Origin: an uncultured Candidatus Saccharibacteria bacterium
GTDB lineage: Bacteria > Patescibacteriota > Saccharimonadia > Saccharimonadales > Saccharimonadaceae
Length of the DNA: 45,621 bases
Direction: 5' to 3'
Assembly (NCBI GenBank): GCA_947090635.1
Contig: CAMUOM010000004.1
Span: 1-45,621 of the forward strand
The notes under the pieces are model-generated. The model was not told the origin of the DNA, made no database searches, and was given only the letters and a program-made list of their open reading frames with translations. Shown here one piece after another: positions 15,060 to 23,309 of this stretch. Each line of letters starts with the position of its first letter. Position 1 is the first letter of the stretch. The position numbers and the translations under genes were made by a program.

Positions 15060-15890
15060 ATGTATGAATTAATTAAGAATATTAACGCGAGCCGAGCTGG
15101 CTTAAACGCTTCCAACATCCTGCTCAATTCGCCGATTAACAGCAATTGTTATTCGGCTTGGCGCGCCATTAACAGTGGTGGCGATGACCGAGTTTATTTG
15201 TACGACCGGTTGAATGCAAATAAGCTTAGTCAAGTGGTCGACGGTAGTCATAATTATCACTATGAAGTCAATGCGATTCAGGCGTTTAAGCCAAAACAAT
15301 CAGACACAGCTCTAGCGGTGCGTCAAGAAGTTTACCGACATTTAGACCAGATTAACCCACAGTGGTGTCGTAAACAATGGTCGGTGCCGGGTGACAAGCG
15401 CGATGTGTGCATGAGCTATGTTAAGACGGACTGCGACCTCAGTCGCACCGACTTGGTACTAGCTGGTTTAGACGTCGTGACAACTGTGTTTTGCATTGAA
15501 AAGCTGCAAAACAATTGTCATAGCAACGCGCCAGAGCTGCTCCGTAAAGTGCTTGCCACTTACCAGAGTGCGAATCACCCGCGGTTTGTAGCGCTATATG
15601 GCATTGGCAGCGCGATGGATAGCAAGACGACAGAGATGTATCTGTTTGATTGCCAGAGGGCGAGCGAGCTATATGTGCGTAAGATGGGTGGCGGCAAGCA
15701 ATGCAAAGTGTTTGCGCGGCCGGTCGGCTATTTTAGCATGGCGCGCACCATTGATATGAAGCAGATTCGCGCTACGGCGTGTCAGCACTTGCCGGGATTT
15801 GGTGATACAGACCCTGACGAGTTGAAGTTGATTCACGTGGCCTACAATATGCATGGCGTAAACGACGTGCGGCTTTACCTGGACATTTAA
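15060..15890 (+). CDS. Array paralogue P12, two modules, function unknown
   Basis: 276 aa, the shortest two-module member. Opens MYELIKNI, an opening shared only with P13 and P17. Module 1: YSAWRA at 31-36 (the DRY position reads CYS), VYLYDRL at 45-51, YHYEVN at 66-71, NPQWCRKQW at 99-107. Module 2: PRFVALYG, MYLFDCQ (DR replaced by DC), CKVFARPV, ELKLIHV and a closing VRLYLDI. Because the ATG follows GTACCTTAC directly, the start is firm; a second ATG lies in codon 2 of another frame. Confidence 0.85.
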   Translation: MYELIKNINASRAGLNASNILLNSPINSNCYSAWRAINSGGDDRVYLYDRLNANKLSQVVDGSHNYHYEVNAIQAFKPKQSDTALAVRQEVYRHLDQINPQWCRKQWSVPGDKRDVCMSYVKTDCDLSRTDLVLAGLDVVTTVFCIEKLQNNCHSNAPELLRKVLATYQSANHPRFVALYGIGSAMDSKTTEMYLFDCQRASELYVRKMGGGKQCKVFARPVGYFSMARTIDMKQIRATACQHLPGFGDTDPDELKLIHVAYNMHGVNDVRLYLDI

Positions 15891-15903
15891 TTCATCACTA
15901 TTA

Positions 15904-15931
15904 CCCCTGACCTAGCGTCAGGGGTTTTATT
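15904..15931 (+). terminator. P12 terminator
   Basis: CCCCTGAC-CTAGC-GTCAGGGG and TTTTATT, ending in the next -35. Confidence 0.9.
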
Positions 15932-16027
15932 GACGGTTTAGCTAAATTCTTGTATAATATCGGGAGCAATCGCAACCCCGCGATTGCCTTGAAACAATTC
16001 TAGCCTCGAAGGAGGTCGTACATTAAA
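15930..16027 (+). promoter_or_regulatory. P13 promoter and leader
   Basis: TTGACG, 17-bp spacer, TATAAT (15953-15958). H1 is a perfect 8-bp stem GCAATCGC-AACCCC-GCGATTGC (15966-15987). H2 is CCT-CGA-AGG; AAGGAGG; GTACATTA. Confidence 0.85.
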
Positions 16028-16900
16028 ATGTATGAATTAATAAAAAGTATTGCTAATAGTCGAATGGTGACGGCTGTGCCGTGCGCCATTAAGAATGCGC
16101 CAATTGACGGCAACCGTTATGTGGCGTGGAGTGCTATGGAGTATAACAACGACGGCAGCGACATCAGCCGAGTTTATCTGTATGATAATCTTGACCAGTA
16201 TCGGTTGAAGCGCGTGATGTCGAGTGAGCGAGTACTTCACTATGAGCTCAATAGCGTCAAGTCGTTCGGTATGGACAACCAAGTGGACTTAGCTGAGACA
16301 TTTCGTCGCGAGGTTTACGACCAGCTTGACCTCATCAACCCACAGTGGCCATATGGCCAATGGGCGGTGCCGAATGATGGCCGTGATGTGTGCTTGCATC
16401 ATGTGAAGACGTACAGCAGTTTCGCTCATACGGAGTTGGTTTTGGCGTCGTCTGAACTAGGCGTTTTTGATACAGCGTTCTGCATTGAGCGTGTGAAAGA
16501 CAATCAGTACGGACAAGCGCCAGACTTACGTAATATTGCCAAGTCGGATTACGACGGTGTGAAGCTTCCGCGGTTCGCGGTGTTATACGGTGATGCAATC
16601 GATAAGGATGGCACGAGTACGGAGCTAAAGCTCTTCCTCTTTGACCGCGCAGCGGCCGACCATCTCTATATGCACAAGTCAGTGACGGACGGCAGTTATG
16701 AGGTGTTTGCTACGCCAATTAGCCAGATGGGTCGAGTTTACACTAATGACAAGGAACTGATTGAGTCTACGGTGCGCGAGCACTTGTTGCCTTCTAACCT
16801 TTGTCGGAATGGCGGTGTCGACTATGAGCCGATTGAGTTGGTTAAAGCGACCGAGAATATGGATGGCGTGGAAACCGCGCGACTCTACTTGGATTTGTAA
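16028..16900 (+). CDS. Array paralogue P13, two modules, function unknown
   Basis: 290 aa, MYELIKS group with P12 and P17. Module 1: NRYVAWS at 29-35, VYLYDNL at 49-55 (DR replaced by DN), LHYELN at 70-75, NPQWPYGQW near 111-119. Linker: VCLHHVKT and GVFDTAFCIE. Module 2: PRFAVLYG, LFLFDRA, YEVFATPI, PIELVKA and a closing ARLYLDL. It is closest to P17 in both protein and leader, although three genes (P14-P16) lie between them. Confidence 0.85.
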   Translation: MYELIKSIANSRMVTAVPCAIKNAPIDGNRYVAWSAMEYNNDGSDISRVYLYDNLDQYRLKRVMSSERVLHYELNSVKSFGMDNQVDLAETFRREVYDQLDLINPQWPYGQWAVPNDGRDVCLHHVKTYSSFAHTELVLASSELGVFDTAFCIERVKDNQYGQAPDLRNIAKSDYDGVKLPRFAVLYGDAIDKDGTSTELKLFLFDRAAADHLYMHKSVTDGSYEVFATPISQMGRVYTNDKELIESTVREHLLPSNLCRNGGVDYEPIELVKATENMDGVETARLYLDL

Positions 16901-16926
16901 AATTAATTCGGTTAGTTTATACATTG

Positions 16927-16952
16927 CCCCTGGTTTACGCCAGGGGTTTTCT
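16927..16952 (+). terminator. P13 terminator
   Basis: CCCCTGG-TTTACG-CCAGGGG and TTTTCTT. Confidence 0.85.
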
Positions 16953-17051
16953 TGACAATAAGCATAAAAGGTTATATAATAAAGACATTGGATTGTAATT
17001 GTGCAATTCATGTAACAATAAACGCCTACTATTTAAGGAGGTTGTACCTTA
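16952..17051 (+). promoter_or_regulatory. P14 promoter and leader
   Basis: TTGACA, 17-bp spacer, TATAAT (16975-16980). H1 is GGATTG/CAATTC (one G-U). A longer leader than most leads to CCT/AGG, AAGGAGG and GTACCTTA. Confidence 0.8.
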
Positions 17052-18014
17052 ATGGGAATAAATGTAATAAGTAAACACCGCGATGGCGGAGAGACGGAAG
17101 ATCTGCGGCTGGACATCGCAAAAGCGATGAGCGAGCAGAAGACGAAGCCGAATCGCTATGAAGTTTGGCGAGCGGAGTCGTTTAACACGGCAAAGATACG
17201 AGTGGATACATCTTTTGTCTATGACCGATTGGATATTGATTCAATTTATACGGTACGCGATGAGACTGGCAAAGTTTTGGGATACCGCTTGAGGCCGACA
17301 ATTACGGCACGAGCGAAAGGGCCATTACGCTTTGATGAGATGCGTCGCGAGATTAGTGATAAGTTGACTGCGAAAAATCCATTTTGGCAGAATGACATAA
17401 ACGAGGACATATTTGATGATGGCGTGTATATCGATAATAACATCTATGTCGATTGGCAGATGCAATCAGTATTAGTCGATAACGACATAACCATCGATGC
17501 TTTCCAGTTTAAGAAGCAACCGCCAAACTTCATGCAGCCGCTACTTTATTCACGCTGTGGCGAATGGTTCGAGCAGCACCGTGAGGCGTATCGAAAGATG
17601 CGACAATATTACGGTGATGGTGATAACCAAGAGGCGCGCTTTGTCGTGTTTTACGCTCTAGCTCCTCACTGTATAAGGCTTCATCTGTTTGACCGCTGTA
17701 ATCCTGATTACGTACTAGTAAGACACAGTCCTCTCGCTCAAGAGAGGAAAAAAGCGTATTGGACGAAATCAATTTTTTGTTGTGGCGTGAATACTACACG
17801 GCCAGATAAAGTTGAAGAGTTAGCTCGCGAGAATATGCTGTCGCGTTATAAAGCAGAACGGTTTATGCCGGATGAATACGGGGCGTTTAACCCTGAAGAT
17901 GCTAAAATTGAGCTAATTCCGGCTAACTCTAACCTGCCTTGCCTGTTTGATGATGACGATGTTATCCTTGAACTGGATACAGTGAATTCTAACATGGATT
18001 TTCCCTGCATTTAA
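17052..18014 (+). CDS. Array paralogue P14, two modules, function unknown
   Basis: 320 aa, the longest member. Module 1: NRYEVWR at 34-40, FVYDRL at 55-60, DETGK turn, GYRLRP at 77-82, NPFWQND at 109-115. Module 2: ARFVVFYA, LHLFDRC, KAYWTKSI in the place of RYFxxPV, then AFNPEDAKIELIPA. After the usual closing VILELD the chain runs on for about twelve residues (TVNSNMDFPCI). Its nearest relative is P19 (shared YEVWR and RDETGxVL). Soluble, acidic C-terminus. Confidence 0.85.
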   Translation: MGINVISKHRDGGETEDLRLDIAKAMSEQKTKPNRYEVWRAESFNTAKIRVDTSFVYDRLDIDSIYTVRDETGKVLGYRLRPTITARAKGPLRFDEMRREISDKLTAKNPFWQNDINEDIFDDGVYIDNNIYVDWQMQSVLVDNDITIDAFQFKKQPPNFMQPLLYSRCGEWFEQHREAYRKMRQYYGDGDNQEARFVVFYALAPHCIRLHLFDRCNPDYVLVRHSPLAQERKKAYWTKSIFCCGVNTTRPDKVEELARENMLSRYKAERFMPDEYGAFNPEDAKIELIPANSNLPCLFDDDDVILELDTVNSNMDFPCI

Positions 18015-18021
18015 CTAATTA

Positions 18022-18050
18022 CCCCTGACCTAGTGTCAGGGGTTTTCTTT
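18022..18050 (+). terminator. P14 terminator
   Basis: CCCCTGAC-CTAGT-GTCAGGGG and TTTTCTTT. Confidence 0.9.
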
Positions 18051-18057
18051 AACACCA

Positions 18058-18139
18058 TTGACAATAAGCATAAAAGGTTATATAATAAAGACATTGGGTT
18101 TAAAAATGACCCCCCTATACCGAAAGGTGGTACATTACA
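18058..18139 (+). promoter_or_regulatory. P15 promoter and leader
   Basis: Core identical to P14 from TTGACA through TATAAT (18081-18086) and beyond. H1 is GGGTT/GACCC (one T-G) around a poly-A loop. H2 is ACC-GAAA-GGT, then GTACATTA. Confidence 0.85.
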
Positions 18140-19066
18140 ATGGTTGAGATCCTTAGCAAGATCAAAATTGATATTTTTGATGAGATTACTCAATATGGTT
18201 ATGATGACGTACAGCAGTTGCTGAACAAGTTTTCCAAGGCAATGGGCGTGCCCATCAAGGTTAAGAGACCGCTTAATTTTGATGATACCAAGGCGTTTAT
18301 CAACGGCGTGCCGAATGCGCTGTATCTAGCAAAGATGTACGACATCAACAATAACATTCAAGGCACCGTCTTGTTTGCGAAGCCGAAGGCGAGCGAACCA
18401 AACGACGACCCCGACCGTTACGCTACGGGAACACTTTACCCACCGCGCACGCTTGCCGATAAGCCGGCTGTTGAGAGCCTCGACAATAAGATGTTCTTTT
18501 TGGGCGACGGCGATGATGAGGTGCAAACTATCTCTATTACCCCGCTTAAAGGGAGTGAACGCGCTGCAGTGGCAAAGCAATTAATGCAGAAGTATCGCGT
18601 GCGGAGTCGTTCCAATAACCGATTCGTTGTCTTCTTTAGCCAATCTCAGAGTTTTTACACAGTTGATGCCTTTTCGGGTATTGGTCACCTTGGTGGTAGA
18701 GGCGCAACGACGTTGTTTGACCGACAAAATGTTGACCAAGTGCGTAAGCTGGTGATGCAGCGGCGCGATGCCAATGGCGAAATGCAAGAGGTGGTGCGTT
18801 ATTGCATGGAGCCGGTTTTGTGTGAGACCTCTGATGATAGCCACGACTCTCGGCCTTTGCGTGATTTGGTGAGTGAGTATCTTAATCGAACTGGGCGTAA
18901 TGATGAAAAGCTTTCTGCTCAGCTATCGAGGTATCAAAAGCGCATTGAGTACGCCAATGGCTGGCGCGGGTTCCGTTTCCTGTTTTGGGGCTTTTGGCGC
19001 GGGAGAGACCTCTCCGGTCTTTATTCATCTGAAGGCATGATGACTTGGTTGCGTCTTGATATCTAA
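18140..19066 (+). CDS. Array paralogue P15, two modules, first one remodelled
   Basis: 308 aa. It groups with P16 and P18: module 1 has no DRY, YDR or PxWxxxQ; instead it has QQLLNKFSKAMGV, ALYLAKMYD and TVLFAKP. Module 2 is typical: SERAAVAKQLMQKY helix, NRFVVFFS, TTLFDRQN, VRYCMEPV. A basic, aromatic C-terminal insert (YQKRIEYANGWRGFRFLFW) precedes the closing MTWLRLDI. It keeps a full promoter, leader and terminator, so the remodelled half is presumably functional. Confidence 0.85.
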   Translation: MVEILSKIKIDIFDEITQYGYDDVQQLLNKFSKAMGVPIKVKRPLNFDDTKAFINGVPNALYLAKMYDINNNIQGTVLFAKPKASEPNDDPDRYATGTLYPPRTLADKPAVESLDNKMFFLGDGDDEVQTISITPLKGSERAAVAKQLMQKYRVRSRSNNRFVVFFSQSQSFYTVDAFSGIGHLGGRGATTLFDRQNVDQVRKLVMQRRDANGEMQEVVRYCMEPVLCETSDDSHDSRPLRDLVSEYLNRTGRNDEKLSAQLSRYQKRIEYANGWRGFRFLFWGFWRGRDLSGLYSSEGMMTWLRLDI

Positions 19067-19081
19067 TTTACCATTGTTAGC

Positions 19082-19111
19082 CCCCCCTAGATTGCTAGGG
19101 GGGCTTTTATT
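19082..19111 (+). terminator. P15 terminator
   Basis: CCCCCCTAG-ATTG-CTAGGGGGG and CTTTTATT. Confidence 0.9.
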
Positions 19112-19191
19112 GACTGCCCTACCCTTTTATTATATAGTAAAGGCAATTGGCTGCGCAAAGCGGCCACGAGACCGAAAGGTGGTACCTTACA
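19110..19191 (+). promoter_or_regulatory. P16 promoter and leader
   Basis: TTGACT, 17-bp spacer, TATAGT (19133-19138). H1 is GGCTGC-GCAAA-GCGGCC (one U-G). H2 is ACC-GAAA-GGT, then GTACCTTA. Near-copy of the P19 promoter. Confidence 0.85.
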
Positions 19192-20139
19192 ATGGTTGAT
19201 TTTGTTATCTTCGATAGGATTCGTGCCTATGATAAAGTGTGGGTACGCCAACTGCTAGATAAGTTTGCTCAGGCAATGGGTGTAACTATAGATGTGGAGA
19301 CTTCTTTTCTTAGCGAATGGCCTGGTCATCCTGATGCATTTATAGATGGTTTATTACCACTGTATTTAGCACAGTCATTTAACAAAAATGGCTACTTTAG
19401 TGGGTACAAATTATTTGCCAAGTCAATGATAGGTGGAACCAATACGTCTGTTTGGCAAAGGGCGGAAATGACTACGACATACCCGCCGTATACGCTATCT
19501 TCTGAGTCAACAATCAAGGGCCCCGATAACATGGCGCTTTTGCGGGATGGTGGCAATTCTGAAGTGGAAACGGCTAGTATTGCCCCGCTTGAAGGAAGCG
19601 AACTTAAGGCGGCAGCTGAGTACCTGAGGCGAAAATATCGCATTCGGAAGCGCATCAATAACCGATTTCTTCTGTTCGCTACTTATTCTGACAATCCAGA
19701 ACGTACAGTGATGATGCTATTTGATCGTCAAAGGGCGGATAAGTTACGCAAGGTCGTAGTGCATCGGCGCAACGCGCACGGCAAGATGACTGATGTCACT
19801 TATTATTACATGGAACCGGTTTTATGCCAGGAAGAATGCTGGTGGCACGCGCCGGACTATCCCTATTGGTGCCATTGGTTCATGACTGAACGTCAGGAGG
19901 AACGTCATGAGAGACGCTGGCTTAGAGATACATATAAGCTTAATGCGCCGAGTAACGTTGTCGATGACTCTAAATTTGGCGTTTGGGGCGGGTATATTGA
20001 GCAGCTGCATAATGATAAAGATTATGACCGGCTGAATAAACATCGCAGTAAATATCGCAGGCGCATTAGAACTATTTCGAGATATCACCAGGAATACTAC
20101 ACTGATGGCATGATGGTTTGGCTCCGTGTCAAACTCTAA
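19192..20139 (+). CDS. Array paralogue P16, two modules, first one remodelled
   Basis: 315 aa; upstream in-frame codons are leader. Very close to P18 in protein and DNA: both open MVDFVIFERI-like, with VWVRQLLDKFAQAMGV and LFAKSMIGGTNTS. Module 2: NRFLLFAT, MMLFDRQ, TYYYMEPVL. Compared with P18 it has an extra Trp/His-rich stretch (CWWHAPDYPYWCHWFM, about residues 222-240) before the basic tail RRRIRTISRYHQE and closing MMVWLRVKL. This insert is the main difference between two otherwise recent duplicates. Confidence 0.85.
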   Translation: MVDFVIFDRIRAYDKVWVRQLLDKFAQAMGVTIDVETSFLSEWPGHPDAFIDGLLPLYLAQSFNKNGYFSGYKLFAKSMIGGTNTSVWQRAEMTTTYPPYTLSSESTIKGPDNMALLRDGGNSEVETASIAPLEGSELKAAAEYLRRKYRIRKRINNRFLLFATYSDNPERTVMMLFDRQRADKLRKVVVHRRNAHGKMTDVTYYYMEPVLCQEECWWHAPDYPYWCHWFMTERQEERHERRWLRDTYKLNAPSNVVDDSKFGVWGGYIEQLHNDKDYDRLNKHRSKYRRRIRTISRYHQEYYTDGMMVWLRVKL

Positions 20140-20153
20140 TTAACCACTGTTGA

Positions 20154-20181
20154 CCCCCTAGGTTACTAGGGGGCTTTTATT
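20154..20181 (+). terminator. P16 terminator
   Basis: CCCCCTAG-GTTA-CTAGGGGG and CTTTTATT; identical to the P18 terminator. Confidence 0.9.
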
Positions 20182-20274
20182 GACAGTTTAGCCAAACCAT
20201 TATACAATAACGAAACAATCACAACAGCGTGGTTGTCTTGAAACTTACTGCCTTTTAGGAGGTTGAACCTTAAA
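20180..20274 (+). promoter_or_regulatory. P17 promoter and leader
   Basis: TTGACA, 17-bp spacer, TACAAT (20203-20208). H1 is ACAATCAC-AACAGC-GTGGTTGT, the covarying partner of the P13 stem. H2 is CCT-TTT-AGG; TAGGAGG; GAACCTTA replaces the octamer. Confidence 0.85.
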
Positions 20275-21138
20275 ATGTATGAATTAATTAAGAATGTTAG
20301 TGAGTATGATGTGGATACGGTTATCCAGCCCGCCATATATAATGCGCCAATTGACGGTACTCGTCTCGCTGCATGGGGCGCCACTCAGCATTATGACCGC
20401 GGTAGGTCTGAGAGTCAAATTTATCTGTATGATAGTTTTGACAAGGAACACTTAAAGTGTGTGGTGTGGAACGGGAGAGGGTTCCATTATGAGCTTAATC
20501 CTCTGGGCCGACTGTCTCATAGACCGATTGAATCAGATGTCTGGATGACTTATGATAAAAATTTTGACTGCCTCCATAGAGAGTACACGTGGGGCAAATA
20601 TGCGGTGCCGTTTAAGCATTGTAGAATATGTTTACACTACGTAACGGTGGACTGCATTTCCGACAAGGTTGATTTGGTTTTAATGGCGCAGATGCCGGGC
20701 GTATTTGATACGCCATTCTGTGTTGAGCATCTGTGGCATAATCGGCGTAGCGTTGCATCGGATTTGGTTAAAACTGCCAAGTCAACTTACGATGGCGCGA
20801 ATGCCGATTACCATTGCCCGCGATTTGCCGTGCTATATGGCAAGATGACCTCATGCTCGGGCGCGAAGACGAGACTCTTCATCTTCGACCGCGCGTCGGC
20901 GGAGCTTCTGTATATGCGTCGGACGCTAACGTATGACAGTCGCGAGGTGTTTGCTGTGCCGAGGACGATTGTTAGCCGAGACTACACCGATAATCCGGAG
21001 CAGATTGAAGACACGGCGCGCAAATACCTGCCGACCGGCATCTTTTGCAAGAACTTTGACCATAATCCGGTTGAGTTGATTGCTGTAGATGACGATATGT
21101 GCGGCGTGGAAAGCGCGCGACTCTATCTAGACATTTAA
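20275..21138 (+). CDS. Array paralogue P17, two modules, function unknown
   Basis: 287 aa, MYELIKN group. Module 1: TRLAAWG at 29-35, IYLYDSF at 49-55 (DR replaced by DS), FHYELN at 70-75, YTWGKYAVP in place of NPQWxxxQW. Linker: ICLHYVTVD and GVFDTPFCVE, matching P13 almost position by position. Module 2: PRFAVLYG, LFIFDRA, REVFAVP, PVELIAV and closing ARLYLDI. Placed between the near-identical P16 and P18, which shows the array grew by block as well as single-gene duplication. Confidence 0.85.
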   Translation: MYELIKNVSEYDVDTVIQPAIYNAPIDGTRLAAWGATQHYDRGRSESQIYLYDSFDKEHLKCVVWNGRGFHYELNPLGRLSHRPIESDVWMTYDKNFDCLHREYTWGKYAVPFKHCRICLHYVTVDCISDKVDLVLMAQMPGVFDTPFCVEHLWHNRRSVASDLVKTAKSTYDGANADYHCPRFAVLYGKMTSCSGAKTRLFIFDRASAELLYMRRTLTYDSREVFAVPRTIVSRDYTDNPEQIEDTARKYLPTGIFCKNFDHNPVELIAVDDDMCGVESARLYLDI

Positions 21139-21151
21139 TTCATCACCATTA

Positions 21152-21180
21152 CCCCTGACCTAGCGTCAGGGGTTTTCTTT
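21152..21180 (+). terminator. P17 terminator
   Basis: CCCCTGAC-CTAGC-GTCAGGGG and TTTTCTTT. Confidence 0.9.
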
Positions 21181-21192
21181 AGCATTAGCCTA

Positions 21193-21277
21193 TTGACAAT
21201 AAGCATAAAAAGTTATATAATAAAGGTATCGAGTTTAGTAAGATAAACTCAACGAGACCGAAAGGTGGTACATTACA
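21193..21277 (+). promoter_or_regulatory. P18 promoter and leader
   Basis: TTGACA, 17-bp spacer, TATAAT (21216-21221), same core as P9, P14 and P15. H1 is a perfect GAGTTTA-GTAAGA-TAAACTC. H2 is ACC-GAAA-GGT, then GTACATTA. Confidence 0.9.
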
Positions 21278-22132
21278 ATGGTTGATTTTGTTATCTTCGA
21301 GAGAATTCGTGCCTATGATGAAGTGTGGGTACGCCAACTACTAGATAAGTTTGCTCAGGCAATGGGTGTAACTATAGATGTGAATACTTATTTTAGCAAA
21401 CTATTTGGTGGTTATCCTGATGCATTTATAAATGGTTCATCATCACTATGTTTAGCAGAGTCATTTGACAAACGTGGTTGCTTTGGTGGGTACGCATTAT
21501 TTGCCAAGTCAATGATAGGTGGAACCAATACGTCTATTTTGCAAAGAAAGGGTATGATTACGGCATACCCGCCGTATACGCTAACTTCCGAGTCAACAAT
21601 CGAGGGCCCTGATAATATGGCGCTTTTGCAGGACGGTGGTAATTCTGAAGTAGAAATGGCTAGTATTGCCCCGCTTGAAGGAAGCGAACGCAAGGCGGCA
21701 GCTGAGTACTTGAGGCGAAAATATCGCGTGCGGAAGCGCATCAACAACCGATTTATGCTGTTCTGTACTTCTTCCTACGATCGATACGACCGCATGATAA
21801 TGATGTTGTTTGACCGCCAAAGGGTGGACAAGCTGCGCAAGATGGTAGTGCATCGGCGTAATGACCAGGGCAAGATGACTGATGTCACTTACTACTATAT
21901 GGAGCCAGTTTTGTGCGAGGAGCGCGATTGGTATAAAAGTATAGACGAGATTGATGCGTCAGTTAATGTGGCGACCAAATCGGGCGTTTGGAATCGATAT
22001 GTCGAACAGCTGCACGACGATAAAGATTCCGCTCTGCTATATAAGTATCGCAAGCGTACCAGAGTCGTTTCGAGGTATGTTCAGGAGCACGATGTCGATG
22101 GCATGATGGTTTGGCTCCGTGTCAAACTCTAA
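21278..22132 (+). CDS. Array paralogue P18, two modules, first one remodelled
   Basis: 284 aa, recent duplicate of P16: long stretches agree, including VWVRQLLDKFAQAMGV, LFAKSMIGGTNTS, NMALL.DGGNSEVE and the closing MMVWLRVKL. Module 2: NRFMLFCTS, MMLFDRQ, TYYYMEPVLC. It lacks the Trp/His-rich stretch of P16. Its promoter belongs to the P9/P14/P15 type, whereas P16 has the P19 type, so coding and control regions have been reshuffled between copies. Confidence 0.85.
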   Translation: MVDFVIFERIRAYDEVWVRQLLDKFAQAMGVTIDVNTYFSKLFGGYPDAFINGSSSLCLAESFDKRGCFGGYALFAKSMIGGTNTSILQRKGMITAYPPYTLTSESTIEGPDNMALLQDGGNSEVEMASIAPLEGSERKAAAEYLRRKYRVRKRINNRFMLFCTSSYDRYDRMIMMLFDRQRVDKLRKMVVHRRNDQGKMTDVTYYYMEPVLCEERDWYKSIDEIDASVNVATKSGVWNRYVEQLHDDKDSALLYKYRKRTRVVSRYVQEHDVDGMMVWLRVKL

Positions 22133-22146
22133 TTAACCACTGTTGA

Positions 22147-22174
22147 CCCCCTAGGTTACTAGGGGGCTTTTATT
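22147..22174 (+). terminator. P18 terminator
   Basis: CCCCCTAG-GTTA-CTAGGGGG and CTTTTATT. Confidence 0.9.
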
Positions 22175-22254
22175 GACTACCCTACCCTTTTATTATATAG
22201 TAATGATAATTGGCTGCGTAAAGCAGCCACGAGACCGAAAGGTGGTACTTTACA
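22173..22254 (+). promoter_or_regulatory. P19 promoter and leader
   Basis: TTGACT, 17-bp spacer, TATAGT (22196-22201). H1 is a perfect GGCTGC-GTAAA-GCAGCC, where P16 has U-G at one pair. H2 is ACC-GAAA-GGT, then GTACTTTA. Confidence 0.9.
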
Positions 22255-23190
22255 ATGGTTATTACAATTACGTCGCCGCTTGTGCGCGGCATTGAGACGG
22301 ATGACGCCCTGTGCCAGATACGTGAGCTGTTTGACGCGCAGGAGCAGCGCCCTAATCAATATGAGGTGTGGCGCTTGCGCTACAGTGACATGTTTGACAA
22401 GGTAGCGGATAAGACGTTCGTCTATAACCGCTTTGATACTGATAACATGCGGGTGGTGCGCGACGAGACGGGCCGAGTCTTAGACTACTTGCTGGCCACG
22501 GATTATGTTTTCTGGACGTATGGCGAGAGTGGTCTTGCCGAAGCGCATCGCGATATTTATTGGACGTTGGACGCAAAGGAACCAAATTGGCGTAAGGATT
22601 TGAACCGTGGCTTGTTTGAGCGCGAATTGCAATGCAATTGTTTAAAAGACGATTCAAGCAGCTATACATCTTACAAAGATTCCAATATGGCACTTAGTGC
22701 TATGACAGTTGCGCCATTGCAGAGCCCGATAGTTTACGAGCATGCTAAGCACCAGAATTCCACCGGTTGGACGGATGAATACAAGGAACTATACCAGAAG
22801 ATGCTAAGCCATTACGGCCCAAAGGGTGACCGCCCGCGGTTCGTGGTGTTTTATGGCCATACGCGGCCAAGTGATGGCATCGATACGGTGTACTATCTGT
22901 TCGACCGTATGAATATCAACTATGTCTGTCGACATGAATATGCGTTGACGGGTAGCAAGCACTATTATTTGTCGCCATGTAGTTGCATCTTCTCAGGGGG
23001 TGATGACGCTGAGATAATCGATTTTGCGACGCGCAATGTGCTACTACCGAGTTATCGAGAGTCGCTACTAACGCCGGACCGCTATGGGGCATTTGACCCT
23101 AAGGCGCTTCAGGTGGAGCTGATTAAGTACACCAACGAACAGCGTTACTTAGAGAATGAAGACGACGTTAACTTGTTACTGGATATCTAA
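22255..23190 (+). CDS. Array paralogue P19, two modules, function unknown
   Basis: 311 aa. Module 1: NQYEVWR at 34-40, FVYNRF at 55-60 (DR replaced by NR), RDETGRVL turn, EPNWRKDLN at 109-117. Module 2: PRFVVFYG near 198, YYLFDRM near 219, KHYYLSPC, FDPKALQVELI and a closing VNLLLDI. It resembles P14 along its length, yet its promoter and leader are copied from the P16 type. Soluble and unrecognised. Confidence 0.85.
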   Translation: MVITITSPLVRGIETDDALCQIRELFDAQEQRPNQYEVWRLRYSDMFDKVADKTFVYNRFDTDNMRVVRDETGRVLDYLLATDYVFWTYGESGLAEAHRDIYWTLDAKEPNWRKDLNRGLFERELQCNCLKDDSSSYTSYKDSNMALSAMTVAPLQSPIVYEHAKHQNSTGWTDEYKELYQKMLSHYGPKGDRPRFVVFYGHTRPSDGIDTVYYLFDRMNINYVCRHEYALTGSKHYYLSPCSCIFSGGDDAEIIDFATRNVLLPSYRESLLTPDRYGAFDPKALQVELIKYTNEQRYLENEDDVNLLLDI

Positions 23191-23195
23191 CCATT

Positions 23196-23227
23196 CCCCC
23201 CTAGCCTAGTGCTAGGGGGGTATTTTT
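23196..23227 (+). terminator. P19 terminator
   Basis: CCCCCCTAGC-CTAGT-GCTAGGGGGG, 10-bp perfect stem, then TATTTTT. Confidence 0.9.
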
Positions 23228-23309
23228 GACAGCCACCAGGAAGGTTTGTATAATTAACAGCACTGGGGTGCAATAAGCACCCCTCATTGCCGAAAGGTGG
23301 TACATTACG
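23226..23309 (+). promoter_or_regulatory. P20 promoter and leader
   Basis: TTGACA starts in the terminator's T tract; 17-bp spacer; TATAAT (23249-23254). H1 is a perfect GGGGTGC-AATAA-GCACCCC. H2 is GCC-GAAA-GGT, then GTACATTA. Confidence 0.9.
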
